Shown here: one piece after another, positions 18,763-28,143 of the stretch
How positions within the stretch are numbered: the stretch's first letter is position 1
Layout of the letters: every line of letters begins with the position of its first letter
Assembly: GCF_000737865.1 (NCBI RefSeq)
Contig: NZ_CP007287.1
Span: 1,040,872-1,104,871, forward strand
Origin: Bifidobacterium coryneforme
GTDB taxonomy: Bacteria; Actinomycetota; Actinomycetes; Actinomycetales; Bifidobacteriaceae
Length of the DNA stretch: 64,000 bases
Direction of reading: 5' to 3'
The notes under the pieces: model-generated
Databases searched by the model: none
What the model was told of the DNA's origin: nothing
The model's input: only the letters and a program-made list of their open reading frames with translations
Program-made: the position numbers and the translations under genes

Positions 18763-19821
18763 ATGGCATACGCGACGATTCGGGATGTGGCCCAACAGGC
18801 CGGCGTCTCCGTATCGACCGTTTCGCGGGCGCTCAATGATTCAGGTCGAATTTCGGAGAGGACCAGGGCCCGGATCAATCAGGTCATCAAGGAACTTCAC
18901 TACGTTCCCGATTCCAGGGCCCGATCCATGCACTCCCCCCACTCGCGCACCATCGGCCTGCTGATACCCGACATCAGGAACTCCTATTTTGCCGACCTGG
19001 CCTATCTGATACAGGGCGAACTGCTGGCGCACGGCTTCCAAACCCTGATTTGTACCTCGACCCAGGGCGATTCCCACGAAAGCAGGATTCAGGTGCGCAA
19101 CCTCCTCGGCCAGCACATCGACGGGGCCATCATCGTACCCGGACCACGATCCCAGGAAACGCTGGATGAGCTCACTCGCCGGGGACTTCCCGTTGTGTAC
19201 GTGGACCGGACCAGCGGCGACAGACGGCAAGTCGACGGCCGCCCAGTGCCTTCCATCGACTCCGATCCCCTTCCAGGTCTCAGGGATGCATTCAAGGACC
19301 TGGTCAGACATGGCCACAGCCGAATCACCATGGTCCCGGGACCCCTGGAAGAATCCGGTACCTTCCGTGAGCGCGAAGAGGTCTTCGATGACCTGCTCAA
19401 TCAAATGGACGATCTTCAAGACCCCACCCGCGATGTTGCCTGCACCCGAAACGATACCCCTTCCGAGGAGGGCGCCTTCAACCCTGAGCTGCTGCGGCAG
19501 TGGAGAAACCAGGGGGTCAGTGCGGTTATCTTCGGGCGCTCGCAGGATGCCATTCAGGTCATCAAAGCCTGCCAGGCCATCGGTATCGGTATCGGGCGCG
19601 ACCTCTCCATTGTGACTTTCGACGACCTGCCGGTCTTCAGGATTCTGACACCAGCCATCGCCACGATCTCACAGCAGATTGATTCCATGGGAACCCGTTG
19701 CGTAAGGATGCTCCTGAACCTGATGGCCGGGTCGCAGACCGACTCGGTCCGGTTGAAGACCAAGTATCTCCATCGGGCCTCCGTAGGGCAACCCCCAGGG
19801 CAAGCCGGGCAGTATCCCTGA
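18763..19821 (+). CDS. LacI-family transcriptional regulator (RbsR-like)
   Basis: Sugar-responsive repressor of 352 residues. The N-terminal helix-turn-helix and hinge read TIRDVAQQAGVSVSTVSRAL through RARSMHSPHSRTIGLLIPD. The rest is a periplasmic-binding-protein-like effector domain ending with the usual MLLNLMAGSQTDSVRLKT segment. Two adjacent ATGs occur at 18760 and 18763; the second has better spacing from the GAAAGG upstream. The ribokinase gene follows 45 bases later, so ribose or a ribose-containing nucleoside is the probable effector (inference). Confidence 0.92.
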   Translation: MAYATIRDVAQQAGVSVSTVSRALNDSGRISERTRARINQVIKELHYVPDSRARSMHSPHSRTIGLLIPDIRNSYFADLAYLIQGELLAHGFQTLICTSTQGDSHESRIQVRNLLGQHIDGAIIVPGPRSQETLDELTRRGLPVVYVDRTSGDRRQVDGRPVPSIDSDPLPGLRDAFKDLVRHGHSRITMVPGPLEESGTFREREEVFDDLLNQMDDLQDPTRDVACTRNDTPSEEGAFNPELLRQWRNQGVSAVIFGRSQDAIQVIKACQAIGIGIGRDLSIVTFDDLPVFRILTPAIATISQQIDSMGTRCVRMLLNLMAGSQTDSVRLKTKYLHRASVGQPPGQAGQYP

Positions 19822-19866
19822 CGTGGATAAACAGGTCAGCAAATCGTTAACAATGAATGGAGAAAC

Positions 19867-20850
19867 ATGATTCAAGACATGGCGGCGACACCCGACCAGG
19901 TGCTGCAAGGACTGGATACCATCAACGGGTCCATTTCGGTGGTCGGATCCATGAACGCGGACTACACGGTCACCACAGACCGGCTGCCCAACCCGGGTGA
20001 AACCATCAACGGTGGCCCCTTGCAGATCCTTCCCGGAGGCAAGTCAGCCAACCAGGCAGCCGCTGCTGCCCGCATCGGGGCCCATGTCCAGCTCTTTGGA
20101 GCCGTAGGGTCCGATCCCAATGCAGACTTCCTTTTGGGACAGCTGGGCAACGCGGGAGTCGACACCTCCCAGGTGATGACCGTCCCCGGTCCGAGTGGAA
20201 CCACAGTCATCACCGTGGACGCCCAGGGGGAGAACACCATCGTCTACTCCCCCGGCTCCAACGCCAAGGTCGACGTGGACTATGCCCACCGCTCCCAGAA
20301 GGCGCTGACTTCGGCGAAGGTCCTGGGACTTTGCCTGGAAAGCCCCATAGAGACGGTGACCGAGGCCGCCAGGATGGGGCATGAGGCCGGTATGACCGTC
20401 CTCCTCAACGACTCCCCGTTCCGGGCCGACCTCCCCGCTGATCTGATTGCCTACTCCGACCTGATTCTGGTCAATGAGCATGAGATGGCCCAGCTCCTGG
20501 GCATCGATGAGCCCGAGGACGGGGATTGGACCAAGGCCGACTGGGATCGGACGAACCAGACCATGCAGGACTTCGGCTTCCACAGGGCCATCGTGACCCT
20601 GGGCGGCGAGGGGTCCATGGTCCTTGACCAGGGCAAGAACTACCGGATTCACGCCGTCAAGGTCGATGCCGTTGACACCACCGGATGCGGCGACGCCTTC
20701 ATGGGAACCATCCTGGCCGGGCTCTCCTCAGGCATGTCACTGGTAGAGTCCGCACAGCTGGCCTCGTATGTCTCGGCCTACGCGGCCACGGGGCAGGGTG
20801 CCCAGGCTTCGTACGGCTCAGCGGAACAAATCAGGTACCGCTTCGCCTGA
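19867..20850 (+). CDS. rbsK: Ribokinase, PfkB family
   Basis: Phosphorylates ribose to ribose 5-phosphate; 327 residues. It has the N-terminal signature GGKSANQAAAAARIGA near 58 and the C-terminal ATP/anion-hole motif DTTGCGDAFMGTILAGL near 268, with the catalytic Asp in GCGDA. The first 20 residues are an extra polar extension before SISVVGSMNADYTV. GGAG precedes the ATG. The gene sits in an apparent two-gene operon with the LacI regulator, and no ribose transporter is in the window. Confidence 0.92.
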   Translation: MIQDMAATPDQVLQGLDTINGSISVVGSMNADYTVTTDRLPNPGETINGGPLQILPGGKSANQAAAAARIGAHVQLFGAVGSDPNADFLLGQLGNAGVDTSQVMTVPGPSGTTVITVDAQGENTIVYSPGSNAKVDVDYAHRSQKALTSAKVLGLCLESPIETVTEAARMGHEAGMTVLLNDSPFRADLPADLIAYSDLILVNEHEMAQLLGIDEPEDGDWTKADWDRTNQTMQDFGFHRAIVTLGGEGSMVLDQGKNYRIHAVKVDAVDTTGCGDAFMGTILAGLSSGMSLVESAQLASYVSAYAATGQGAQASYGSAEQIRYRFA

Positions 20851-20887
20851 GTTCGACTCCGAACACCAAACCGCTTACATCCGACTC

Positions 20888-20924
20888 CAATCGGGGTTAC
20901 CAGCATTGCCGGTAACCCCGATTG
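20888..20924 (+). terminator. Long inverted repeat after rbsK
   Basis: CAATCGGGGTTACC and GGTAACCCCGATTG form a perfect 14-bp stem with a 9-base loop. No T-run follows on either strand, so termination may be factor-assisted. It separates rbsK from the convergent metY. Confidence 0.7.
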
Positions 20925-21087
20925 TGTATACACTGCTTCGTCGCTCTTGAGCAGGTGCATCCGGCTGTGAGGCGCCGATTGCCCGAGCCGACAATGAGAG
21001 TACTCTACAGAACGGCCACTGAAGGATTCACAAGTGAGGTCCTAGGGTCGCCGCCCTCGCAAGCTGCCAACAAGGCAAGGAAACAGA

Positions 21088-22413
21088 TTACCGCCCGACC
21101 GCCAGCCCTGACTCCTTGACGGCTCGGAATGCTCCTTTAAGGTCATCCAGAATGTCGCCGATATTCTCCGTACCGATCGAGAGTCTGATGGTACCGGGAT
21201 GGATGGCCTGATCCTCCAGCTCTTCTGGAGTCTCCTGGGAGTGTGTGGTCGACGCCGGATGGATGGCCAAGGACTTGACATCTGCGACATTCGCAAGGAG
21301 GGAGAAAAGATGGAGGTTGTCGATGAAGACCCTTGCCGCATCCTTCCCTCCCCTCAGGTCGAAGGTGAAGATGGACCCGGCCCCGTTCGGGAAGTAGCGC
21401 TTGTACAGTTCATGGTCAGGGCGGTCCGGGATGGAGGGGTGGCTGACCGATTCAACCTCGGGCACGGTCCTCAGGTAATCCACCACCTTCAGAGCGTTCT
21501 GGACATGTCGTTCGACCCGCAGGGAGAGCGTTTCGGTCCCCTGCAGAAGCAGGAAGGCCGCGAAGGGCGAGAGAACGGCGCCCGTATCGCGCAAGAGAAT
21601 GGCCCTGATCCGGGTGACGAAGGCCGAGGCACCCAGATCCTGGTAGAAGCGCAGACCATGGTAGCTGGGGTCCGGCTCGGTCAGGGTGGGGAACTTGCCC
21701 GGCACCGCCGCCCAGTCGAATCCGCCTCCCTCTACGATGACCCCACCCAGGGTGGTGCCGTGGCCGCCTATGAACTTCGTGGCGGACTCCACGACCACAT
21801 CCGCTCCATGCTCCAGAGGCCGGAACAGGTACGGGGTGGCAAAGGTGTTGTCAACGATAACCGGCAGGTTGTGGGCATGGGCGATTGCGGATATGGCCTC
21901 GAAATCAGGCAGATCGGCGTTGGGGTTGCCGAAGGTCTCGAAGAAGACCAGTTTGGTGGTATCCCGGATGGCCGACTCGAAGTTGCCCGGCTCTGAGGGA
22001 TCGACGAAGGTGGTCTCCACACCATCACGCGGCAGGGTGTGTTTGAGGAGGTTGAAGGTCCCCCCGTAGATGTTCTTGGAGGCTACGATATGATCGCCGG
22101 TCTGGGTGATGTTGCGGAAGGCGTACTCTACTGCTGCGGCTCCTGAGGCTACAGCCAGACCCGCAGTGCCGTTCTCCAGGGCGGTGATCCTATCCTCGAA
22201 GACCCCCTGGGTGGAGTTGGTCAGACGGCCATAGATATTACCGGGATCCTTCAAAGCGAACCGGGCCTCAGCATGGTCGAAGTCGTGGAAGACATAGCTG
22301 GTGGTGGCATAGATCGGCACGGCACGCGAATCCGTGGCGGGATCTGCCTGTTCCTGCCCCACATGGAGTTGCAGGGTCTCGAAATGGTACTTGTGCGGAT
22401 TCTGGTCGGTCAT
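21088..22413 (-). CDS. metY: O-acetylhomoserine (thiol)-lyase MetY
   Basis: PLP-dependent direct sulfhydrylation enzyme making homocysteine from O-acetylhomoserine and sulfide; 441 residues. The opening FETLQLHVGQEQADPATDSRAVPIYATTSYVF (given in parts) is characteristic of MetY, and the PLP lysine lies in ESATKFIGGHGTTLGG near residue 215. C-terminal IRLSIGTENIGDILDDL is also typical. It is a lone minus-strand gene with AGGAG five bases before the ATG. I saw no SAM riboswitch in the 282-base upstream gap. Confidence 0.95.
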   Translation of the reverse strand: MTDQNPHKYHFETLQLHVGQEQADPATDSRAVPIYATTSYVFHDFDHAEARFALKDPGNIYGRLTNSTQGVFEDRITALENGTAGLAVASGAAAVEYAFRNITQTGDHIVASKNIYGGTFNLLKHTLPRDGVETTFVDPSEPGNFESAIRDTTKLVFFETFGNPNADLPDFEAISAIAHAHNLPVIVDNTFATPYLFRPLEHGADVVVESATKFIGGHGTTLGGVIVEGGGFDWAAVPGKFPTLTEPDPSYHGLRFYQDLGASAFVTRIRAILLRDTGAVLSPFAAFLLLQGTETLSLRVERHVQNALKVVDYLRTVPEVESVSHPSIPDRPDHELYKRYFPNGAGSIFTFDLRGGKDAARVFIDNLHLFSLLANVADVKSLAIHPASTTHSQETPEELEDQAIHPGTIRLSIGTENIGDILDDLKGAFRAVKESGLAVGR

Positions 22414-22695
22414 ATCGACTCCTATCTGTGTCCCGGCTGATCGGGTGGACCGGATCGCGTCCGCAGCCGCCCTTGCCTGTGACCATAAGCGACGCAGGAC
22501 AGTCGGTTCAAGCTTGAAGGGACATTTTGGTATCGCCCTTTTTTATGGCAGCTTGCAGAAGGTTGAAAGCAGGCCTTTCCCGTCTCGCCATGCCAGATGG
22601 GTGGTGCACGCCCGGCCTGCTCACTGTAGAGTCGAGAGAGCAGCGGAGAAGACTCCGTTCCGAACAGCCGCAGCAGGCATGAAGGAGTTCAAAAG

Positions 22696-23586
22696 ATGGC
22701 CGGACAAAGGGACAATCAGAACAGGCTCTACCAGCGCGATGCCGGTTACATCCCCAGGGTCGCCGCCGTACATGACATGTGCGGATATGGCAAGTGCTCG
22801 CTGACCGCAGCCATCCCCATCCTTTCGGCCGCCGGTTGTGATGTCTGCCCCGTGCCGACCGCCCTGTTCAGCGCCCACACCATGTTCAAGGATTACACCT
22901 TCCACGACACCACCGAGATCCTGACCGGGTACCTGGATGCCTGGCAGAAAGAAGGGGTCGATCTTGACGGCATCTACAGTGGATTCCTGGGAAGCGCCGA
23001 ACAGGTCGACATCATCCTGCGCATGTATCGGGACTACCCCAAGGCCTTGCGCCTGGTCGATCCCGTCATGGGCGACGGCGGTTCCATGTACCCCACCTAC
23101 ACCGAGGAGATGTGCAAGGCCGTGATTCGCCTGGTGGACGGGGCGGATCTGCTCATGCCCAACCTGACCGAGGTCAGCCTCCTGACCGGCCTGCCCTATG
23201 AGGGTCAAAACCTGAGCGACGAGCAGGTTGAGACGCGCCTGTCCCGGCTTTTGGAGATGGGAGCCCGGAACGTAATCATCAAGGGGATCGATCGCGGTGA
23301 CGGCAAGTTGCGCAACTTCGTGGCTTCGGCACAACAGGGCGGAAGCAGCGACAAGCAGGAACTGGTTCACGACAAGCTGCCCTTTATGATTCACGGGACC
23401 GGCGACGCCTTCGCATCCTCCCTCTGCGGAGCCGTCTTCGCCGGGAAGAATCTTTCCGAAGCAGCGGAAATCGCCGGTGAGTTCGTCCGCTCGGCCATGC
23501 AGCACACCCGCAACCAGCCCAACTACCAGGAGCGGGGAGTCAGCTTCGAACTGGACCTCGGTCTGCTGACCGGAATGGTTGACTGA
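22696..23586 (+). CDS. pdxY: Pyridoxamine kinase (PdxY/ThiD-like ribokinase fold)
   Basis: ATP-dependent kinase of the B6 salvage pathway, 296 residues. It has VAAVHDMCGYGKCSLTAAIP near 22-41, VPTALFSAHT, the mid-protein LRLVDPVMGDGGSMYPTY, LLMPNLTEVSLLTGLPY and the C-terminal anion hole FMIHGTGDAFASSLCGAVF. The GYGK and DPVMGDGG segments fit pyridoxal/pyridoxamine kinases rather than sugar kinases. AAGGAG is eight bases before the ATG. It is divergent from metY, a PLP enzyme, but nothing in the sequence shows co-regulation. Confidence 0.9.
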   Translation: MAGQRDNQNRLYQRDAGYIPRVAAVHDMCGYGKCSLTAAIPILSAAGCDVCPVPTALFSAHTMFKDYTFHDTTEILTGYLDAWQKEGVDLDGIYSGFLGSAEQVDIILRMYRDYPKALRLVDPVMGDGGSMYPTYTEEMCKAVIRLVDGADLLMPNLTEVSLLTGLPYEGQNLSDEQVETRLSRLLEMGARNVIIKGIDRGDGKLRNFVASAQQGGSSDKQELVHDKLPFMIHGTGDAFASSLCGAVFAGKNLSEAAEIAGEFVRSAMQHTRNQPNYQERGVSFELDLGLLTGMVD

Positions 23587-23673
23587 TCGGGCACACCGAT
23601 TCATCAGCCAGCGCCACCCAGTATGGGATTCGGCTCTTCTGACAGGTTTCAACACCAACCGTAGAATCAGATA

Positions 23674-23718
23674 GCCTGGCCTTATTCCCTTTGAAGTCAC
23701 AGGGAAACTGGGCCAGGC
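23674..23718 (+). terminator. Nested hairpin downstream of the pyridoxamine kinase gene
   Basis: GCCTGGCC/GGCCAGGC forms an outer 8-bp stem and TTCCCT/AGGGAA an inner 6-bp stem. It is followed by TTATCC rather than a T-run. It lies between two plus-strand transcription units, so a terminator is the simplest reading. Confidence 0.55.
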
Positions 23719-23784
23719 TTATCCACATACGCACATTCGCATAATTAGCGATGCTCTTTTCCCTATCCGTGGTGTCCTTGAGTC

Positions 23785-24372
23785 ATGGATACCCGGAAGC
23801 ACACCATAACCCGCAATCACAAACCCCTCGAAGACGTTCATGACAGGGCCAGCACCTTGGCCGAAGTCGAACGTCTAATCAGGAGAACCGGCCTGAGTGG
23901 CAGGGAACTCGGGAGGCTTGGCGAAGAATATGCCAGCCTATGGTTACAGAATCAAGGGTGGCGCATCGTCACCCGCAACTGGCACTGCAGATATGGGGAA
24001 TTGGACATCATCGCCCTGGACCCCTCGCCGAACCTGGTCTTCATCGAGGTCAAGACCAGGCGGTCGACCAGGTACGGCCCACCCTGTGAAGCTGTGGGGC
24101 CGGCGAAACAGCAACGTTGCAGACGTGCAGCGGTGCAGTGGCTGATTGAACACGACCGGGATCCTCTTATCCGACACCAGGGCACCCGTTTCGATGTCGT
24201 CACCCTCACGATTGGGGACCAGACACTCAATTCCGGTATATCATCTGGGGTCATGGATTCCGATATGAGAATTCACACGGCCACGGATGACCGCCTCGAA
24301 AGACTCCGGCCCCAGGCATGCGGATGGTCTCCCGACTCCATATTCCTCCGTCATATACGGGAGGCCTTCTGA
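23785..24372 (+). CDS. YraN/UPF0102 family endonuclease-like protein
   Basis: Small Holliday-junction-resolvase-fold protein of 195 residues. The core is GRLGEEYASLWLQNQGWRIV followed by the nuclease-like pattern YGELDIIALD...LVFIEVKTR, giving the E-D-ExK arrangement. Residues 1-35 and the last 45 residues extend beyond the usual about 120-residue family. The stop overlaps the comM start in TGATG. The yraN-comM-dprA order is widespread in actinobacteria and firmicutes and links it to DNA processing. Confidence 0.9.
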   Translation: MDTRKHTITRNHKPLEDVHDRASTLAEVERLIRRTGLSGRELGRLGEEYASLWLQNQGWRIVTRNWHCRYGELDIIALDPSPNLVFIEVKTRRSTRYGPPCEAVGPAKQQRCRRAAVQWLIEHDRDPLIRHQGTRFDVVTLTIGDQTLNSGISSGVMDSDMRIHTATDDRLERLRPQACGWSPDSIFLRHIREAF

Positions 24373-25946
24373 TGCGGCTTGGATCAGCGAAGTCCATCGG
24401 CCTGGTGGGACTCAAGGCGTTTGTCATCAACGCCCAGGCATTCATCTCGCCGGGTCTCCCCTACTTCTCCATCATCGGTCTGCCGGATGCCTCCCTGTCG
24501 GAATCCAGGGAAAGGGTCAAATCGGCCTGTTCGTCCTGCGGGTTCCGCTGGCCTCAGACAAGGGTCACCGTCAACCTCTCACCGGCTTCGCGCCCCAAGC
24601 GCGGTTCCTCGCATGACCTGGCAATCGCTACAAGTGTTCTGGGCGCCGGAGGCGTGGTACCCGTTGAAGGATTCGAACAGACCATAGCCCTGGGCGAGCT
24701 GAATCTGGATGGGAGCGTTCTGCCCATTACCGGCGTTCTTCCCATCCTGGCCTATGCAAAGGAACTTGGCGTGCAAAGGGTCTTCCTACCGGAAGCCAAT
24801 ATGGAGGAGGCCGCAATCGTACCCGGAATCGAAGTGACCGGATTGATGCACCTCGGCCAGCTGGTAGAGCACATGGGAGGTCGCGCGATCTACCACATAC
24901 CGGACACCGTAGTTGATTCAGGACAGACGACGGACATAACCATCCAGGACCAGAACGCCCCAGGGGCGACGAATCTGGACATGGACCAGGTCATAGGCCA
25001 GGAGGGGACCAAGTGGGCCTTGACCGTGGCGGCCGCCGGCGGGCATCACATACTCATGGTCGGACCACCAGGTGCAGGCAAGAGCATGATGGCCCGGTGT
25101 CTACCTGGCATCCTGCCCCCACTTGGGGCCAAGGAGCAGCTGGAGGTCGCATCCATCCGTTCCCTCTGCGGCACCCTGAAGCAGTATGGGGTCAGCGACA
25201 TTCCACCTTTTGAAGCACCCCATCATACCGCGTCCATGGCTTCCTTGGTCGGTGGCGGCAGCGGACTTGCAACCCCTGGCGCCATCACCAAGGCCCACTG
25301 TGGTGTGCTCTTCATGGACGAGGCCCCCGAGTTCTCGCCCCGGGTCCTTCAAGCACTGCGTGAACCGCTGGAAATCGGGGAGATAATCCTCTCCCGGGCC
25401 AAGGGGTCCACATCCTTCCCTGCCAGATTCCAGCTGGTCATGGCCGCCAATCCCTGCCCCTGCGGGTATGGCTATGGGACAGGTGAACGATGCACCTGCT
25501 CCCCAAGGGAACGAACCAGGTACTGGAACCGGATTTCCGGCCCAATCATGGACCGTATCGATATACAGACAACGGTTCCCCCTGTTTCCGACCTGGGTGG
25601 TGCCAGCCCAAACGTGACCGGTCTCGGTCATGGTGAGGCCGGTCACAGACAATCCAGCGCCGAAATCAGGCAGCAGGTAATCATGGCCCGCGAGGCTGCC
25701 GGAAAACGATTCAAGGAGGAGGGTTGGACCTGCAACGCCCAAGCCAGCGGCGAGTGGTTACGGGCCAATACGGGGCAGAAGTCACTAGCCGTCGTCAACG
25801 AAGCCATGCGGAAGAAACACCTCAGCCTGCGCGGTGCGGACAGGACCCTACGTCTGGCATGGACGCTGGCCGACCTTGACGGGAGATACGGACCGAACGT
25901 CGATGACGTAGCCGTCGGAATCATGATGCGGACAAGGACGGCATGA
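24372..25946 (+). CDS. comM: YifB/ComM family Mg-chelatase-like AAA+ ATPase
   Basis: Hexameric AAA+ helicase-like protein of 524 residues; in Gram-negatives ComM drives branch migration during natural transformation. It has an N-terminal Lon-substrate-like ChlI domain (1-170, with SRPKRGSSHDLAIA), Walker A GPPGAGKSMMARCLPG near 235, LFMDEAPEFS near 312, and the C-terminal Mg_chelatase_C part. The cysteine-rich NPCPCGYGYGTGERCTCSP is typical of the family. The frame continues upstream to 24318 inside yraN; the ATG at 24372, overlapping the yraN stop, fits the family start. Confidence 0.94.
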   Translation: MRLGSAKSIGLVGLKAFVINAQAFISPGLPYFSIIGLPDASLSESRERVKSACSSCGFRWPQTRVTVNLSPASRPKRGSSHDLAIATSVLGAGGVVPVEGFEQTIALGELNLDGSVLPITGVLPILAYAKELGVQRVFLPEANMEEAAIVPGIEVTGLMHLGQLVEHMGGRAIYHIPDTVVDSGQTTDITIQDQNAPGATNLDMDQVIGQEGTKWALTVAAAGGHHILMVGPPGAGKSMMARCLPGILPPLGAKEQLEVASIRSLCGTLKQYGVSDIPPFEAPHHTASMASLVGGGSGLATPGAITKAHCGVLFMDEAPEFSPRVLQALREPLEIGEIILSRAKGSTSFPARFQLVMAANPCPCGYGYGTGERCTCSPRERTRYWNRISGPIMDRIDIQTTVPPVSDLGGASPNVTGLGHGEAGHRQSSAEIRQQVIMAREAAGKRFKEEGWTCNAQASGEWLRANTGQKSLAVVNEAMRKKHLSLRGADRTLRLAWTLADLDGRYGPNVDDVAVGIMMRTRTA

Positions 25947-25947
25947 G

Positions 25948-27726
25948 ATGGCCGCAGGATGCCCGGAACAAAAGAAACCCGAGTTCGAAAGGTCCGATAT
26001 GGAGCAGGCGGCGACCGGGCAGCCGGAACAGAAACAACCGGGGCGTACAGGCACGATACCGGAAGAACCAGAAGAGGCCAGACCGGGACACTCCTCGCCG
26101 ACGAAAATACAGAAACCTGTGCGAGCTGGAAATCGACCTGCAGGCATTCAAGCTGCCCACCTACGAATCAGGGATGACTGGCTTGCTCGCGCGGTACTGA
26201 ACTTCGCGGCTGATGGGCCCGATGCCCTCATGCACGCCAGTCTGCTGGGGTCGGAGTGCCCTCTGGACCTATGTCAGACACTGCTGGAAATCTCACCAGA
26301 CACTTCCTTACCCATCTCCGCACGACAGTCTCAGGCCCGCACACAATTGGATCGGGCTTTCATCCAGGGAGCCATCCGATGGGGCAGGCAGATAAACGGC
26401 AAGGACATGGACCGTTTCCGGCGGGTCAGCACCGCATGGCGATCACGAGTGGAATCCGTACGGAATTGGGATGCGGACAGGTTGAAAGAAAGTCTGACCG
26501 AGGGAGGAACCCTGTGGGTACTGACACCGACATCAGACACCTGGCCATCCCAGCTCAACGACCTCGCCCAACGATCAGACTGGGCTCCGCCTCTCTGCCT
26601 ATGGGGCAGGGGCAACAAGGACAGTCTGATCAGTTGCAGCAAACCCGTCGCAGTCGTCGGCTCCAGGACCTGCGACCTTTATGGCAGCTACATCGCTCAC
26701 GAAATCGGCAGACAGGCAGCGATCCAAGGCCACCTGGTGGTTTCCGGAGGGGCCATGGGAGCCGACGCACAAGCACACTGGGGCGCCCTAGCCGCCCGAG
26801 GAGAGGAATATACGAGCGATGCCGGATCGACCGTGGCTGTATTCGCAGGTGGATTGAAACGAATGGGGCCTCTACGCAATCGGGAACTCTTTCAAGCCAT
26901 TGAACGACATGGCGGGGCCTTGATCAGTGAGATGCATCCGGAAACGATCCCCGAAGGCCGCCGCTTCCTCCTCCGCAACAGAATCATCGCCGCCCTCGCC
27001 TCGACGATAGTGGTGGCTCAGGCCCGATACCGATCGGGGGCCCTCAACACGGCCACCTGGGGGGCAGAATTAGGGAGGGAGATCTATGCGGCTCCAGGTC
27101 GAATCGACACTCCGGAGAACACCGGATGCAACCGCCTGATCCACCAGGGCAAGGCAACCATTCTTATCTCGGCAACCGATATAAGCGGTATCTGCCATGC
27201 TCCGCATCAGTCAGGAACCTACCCTGTCGTTGGCTCTTTCCAATCGTCGGACCTTGAGGATGATACCGGGACGGCGAAATCGAGAGAAGATACCTCAGAC
27301 CAAATTGAAAAGTCGCTCCCCGAGCAGGAAATCGCCGTCAAAGGGCAACCTAAGAGCAAGAAGATCGGCAGTAAGTCCGACAAGGAACTTGAGCCCGGCA
27401 AAGGAAGCGAGGACGACTTACCGCCCCTGGAGGAAATACCTCCGGCACTGGAATACCTCACGGAGGCAGAGAACTGCCCTCATGTGGACCCGGAGGAGGT
27501 GATTCTGAAAGCGATACGAGCCTGCTGCAAAAAGGGCGAAGCTGCAACGGTTGATGCACTGATCAGAACGCTGGAAGGGAGTCGATTCTCCGGCATGGCT
27601 ACTTCATCGCAGGTCGACACTGTCCAGTTGGTGCTACGCCATCTCGGACGGCTTGAGCTCGAAGGGAAAATCGAGACGGTCAACGGTTCAGCGCACCTGG
27701 TCAAGCAGGATCAGGCATCCCATTGA
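25948..27726 (+). CDS. dprA: DNA-processing protein DprA (long form)
   Basis: Single-stranded-DNA-binding RecA loader of transformation. The 592-residue protein is longer than the usual 300-500. The Rossmann-like core spans about 225-410: VAVVGSRTCDLYGSYIAHEI, SGGAMGADAQAHWGAL, ISEMHPETIPEGRRFLLRNR and GRIDTPENTGCNRLIHQG. Around it are a polar N-terminal extension of about 80 residues, a charged linker (about 430-500, rich in Lys, Glu and Ser) and a C-terminal winged-helix region. It begins one base after the comM stop. Its 3' end overlaps the convergent MGMT gene by 16 bases. Confidence 0.92.
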   Translation: MAAGCPEQKKPEFERSDMEQAATGQPEQKQPGRTGTIPEEPEEARPGHSSPTKIQKPVRAGNRPAGIQAAHLRIRDDWLARAVLNFAADGPDALMHASLLGSECPLDLCQTLLEISPDTSLPISARQSQARTQLDRAFIQGAIRWGRQINGKDMDRFRRVSTAWRSRVESVRNWDADRLKESLTEGGTLWVLTPTSDTWPSQLNDLAQRSDWAPPLCLWGRGNKDSLISCSKPVAVVGSRTCDLYGSYIAHEIGRQAAIQGHLVVSGGAMGADAQAHWGALAARGEEYTSDAGSTVAVFAGGLKRMGPLRNRELFQAIERHGGALISEMHPETIPEGRRFLLRNRIIAALASTIVVAQARYRSGALNTATWGAELGREIYAAPGRIDTPENTGCNRLIHQGKATILISATDISGICHAPHQSGTYPVVGSFQSSDLEDDTGTAKSREDTSDQIEKSLPEQEIAVKGQPKSKKIGSKSDKELEPGKGSEDDLPPLEEIPPALEYLTEAENCPHVDPEEVILKAIRACCKKGEAATVDALIRTLEGSRFSGMATSSQVDTVQLVLRHLGRLELEGKIETVNGSAHLVKQDQASH

Positions 27727-28067
27727 CAGCGTTCGAGGTCAACCACCCATCCCGATTGACCGGCGTTCTCGTCATGCGCAGGTGGAATGAAGACAACCCC
27801 TTCGGATTCCAGCAGCTCCCTCTGTCGCTCAGGACCACCAAAGGCAAAGCCCGGAGCCAGGGAACCATCCTTGAAGACAACCCGATGGCATGGAATCACA
27901 CCCGGTTCGGGGTTGGAATGAAGCGCGAATCCAACAAATCTTGCATTTCTGGGTTTCCCCGTCAAAGCCGCTATCTGACCATACGTGGCGACCCTGCCAG
28001 CAGGTATGCGACTGACAACCTGATAGACCATCTGCGAAAAGGACTGCTCTCGACCCATGCTTTTCAT
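27711..28067 (-). CDS. Short methylated-DNA--protein-cysteine methyltransferase family protein
   Basis: A 118-residue protein equal to the C-terminal DNA-binding and active-site domain of MGMT/Ogt. The HTH region is [17 protein letters not shown], the arginine-finger region [13 protein letters not shown], and the active site [14 protein letters not shown] has the acceptor Cys60, so it is not an Atl protein with Trp in place of Cys. The usual N-terminal domain is missing. The ATGs at 28067 and 28058 are both possible starts; neither has a strong ribosome-binding site. Repair of O6-alkylguanine is likely. Confidence 0.82.
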   Translation of the reverse strand: MKSMGREQSFSQMVYQVVSRIPAGRVATYGQIAALTGKPRNARFVGFALHSNPEPGVIPCHRVVFKDGSLAPGFAFGGPERQRELLESEGVVFIPPAHDENAGQSGWVVDLERCQWDA

Positions 28068-28143
28068 TGTCCGGGAACAAAGGGACAAGACCACATGCCC
28101 AAACCTCCTGGTGCTATCAAAGGGTTGTGAGAATATCGGCTTT

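Noticed and set aside
22414-22695. Possible SAM riboswitch upstream of metY
   Set aside because: I looked for SAM-I, SAM-II and SAM-IV core blocks on the minus strand and saw none; only weak hairpins occur.
27711-28067. Alkyltransferase-like (Atl) protein lacking the acceptor cysteine
   Set aside because: The PCHR motif is intact with Cys60, so it belongs with active MGMT-type proteins despite its short length.
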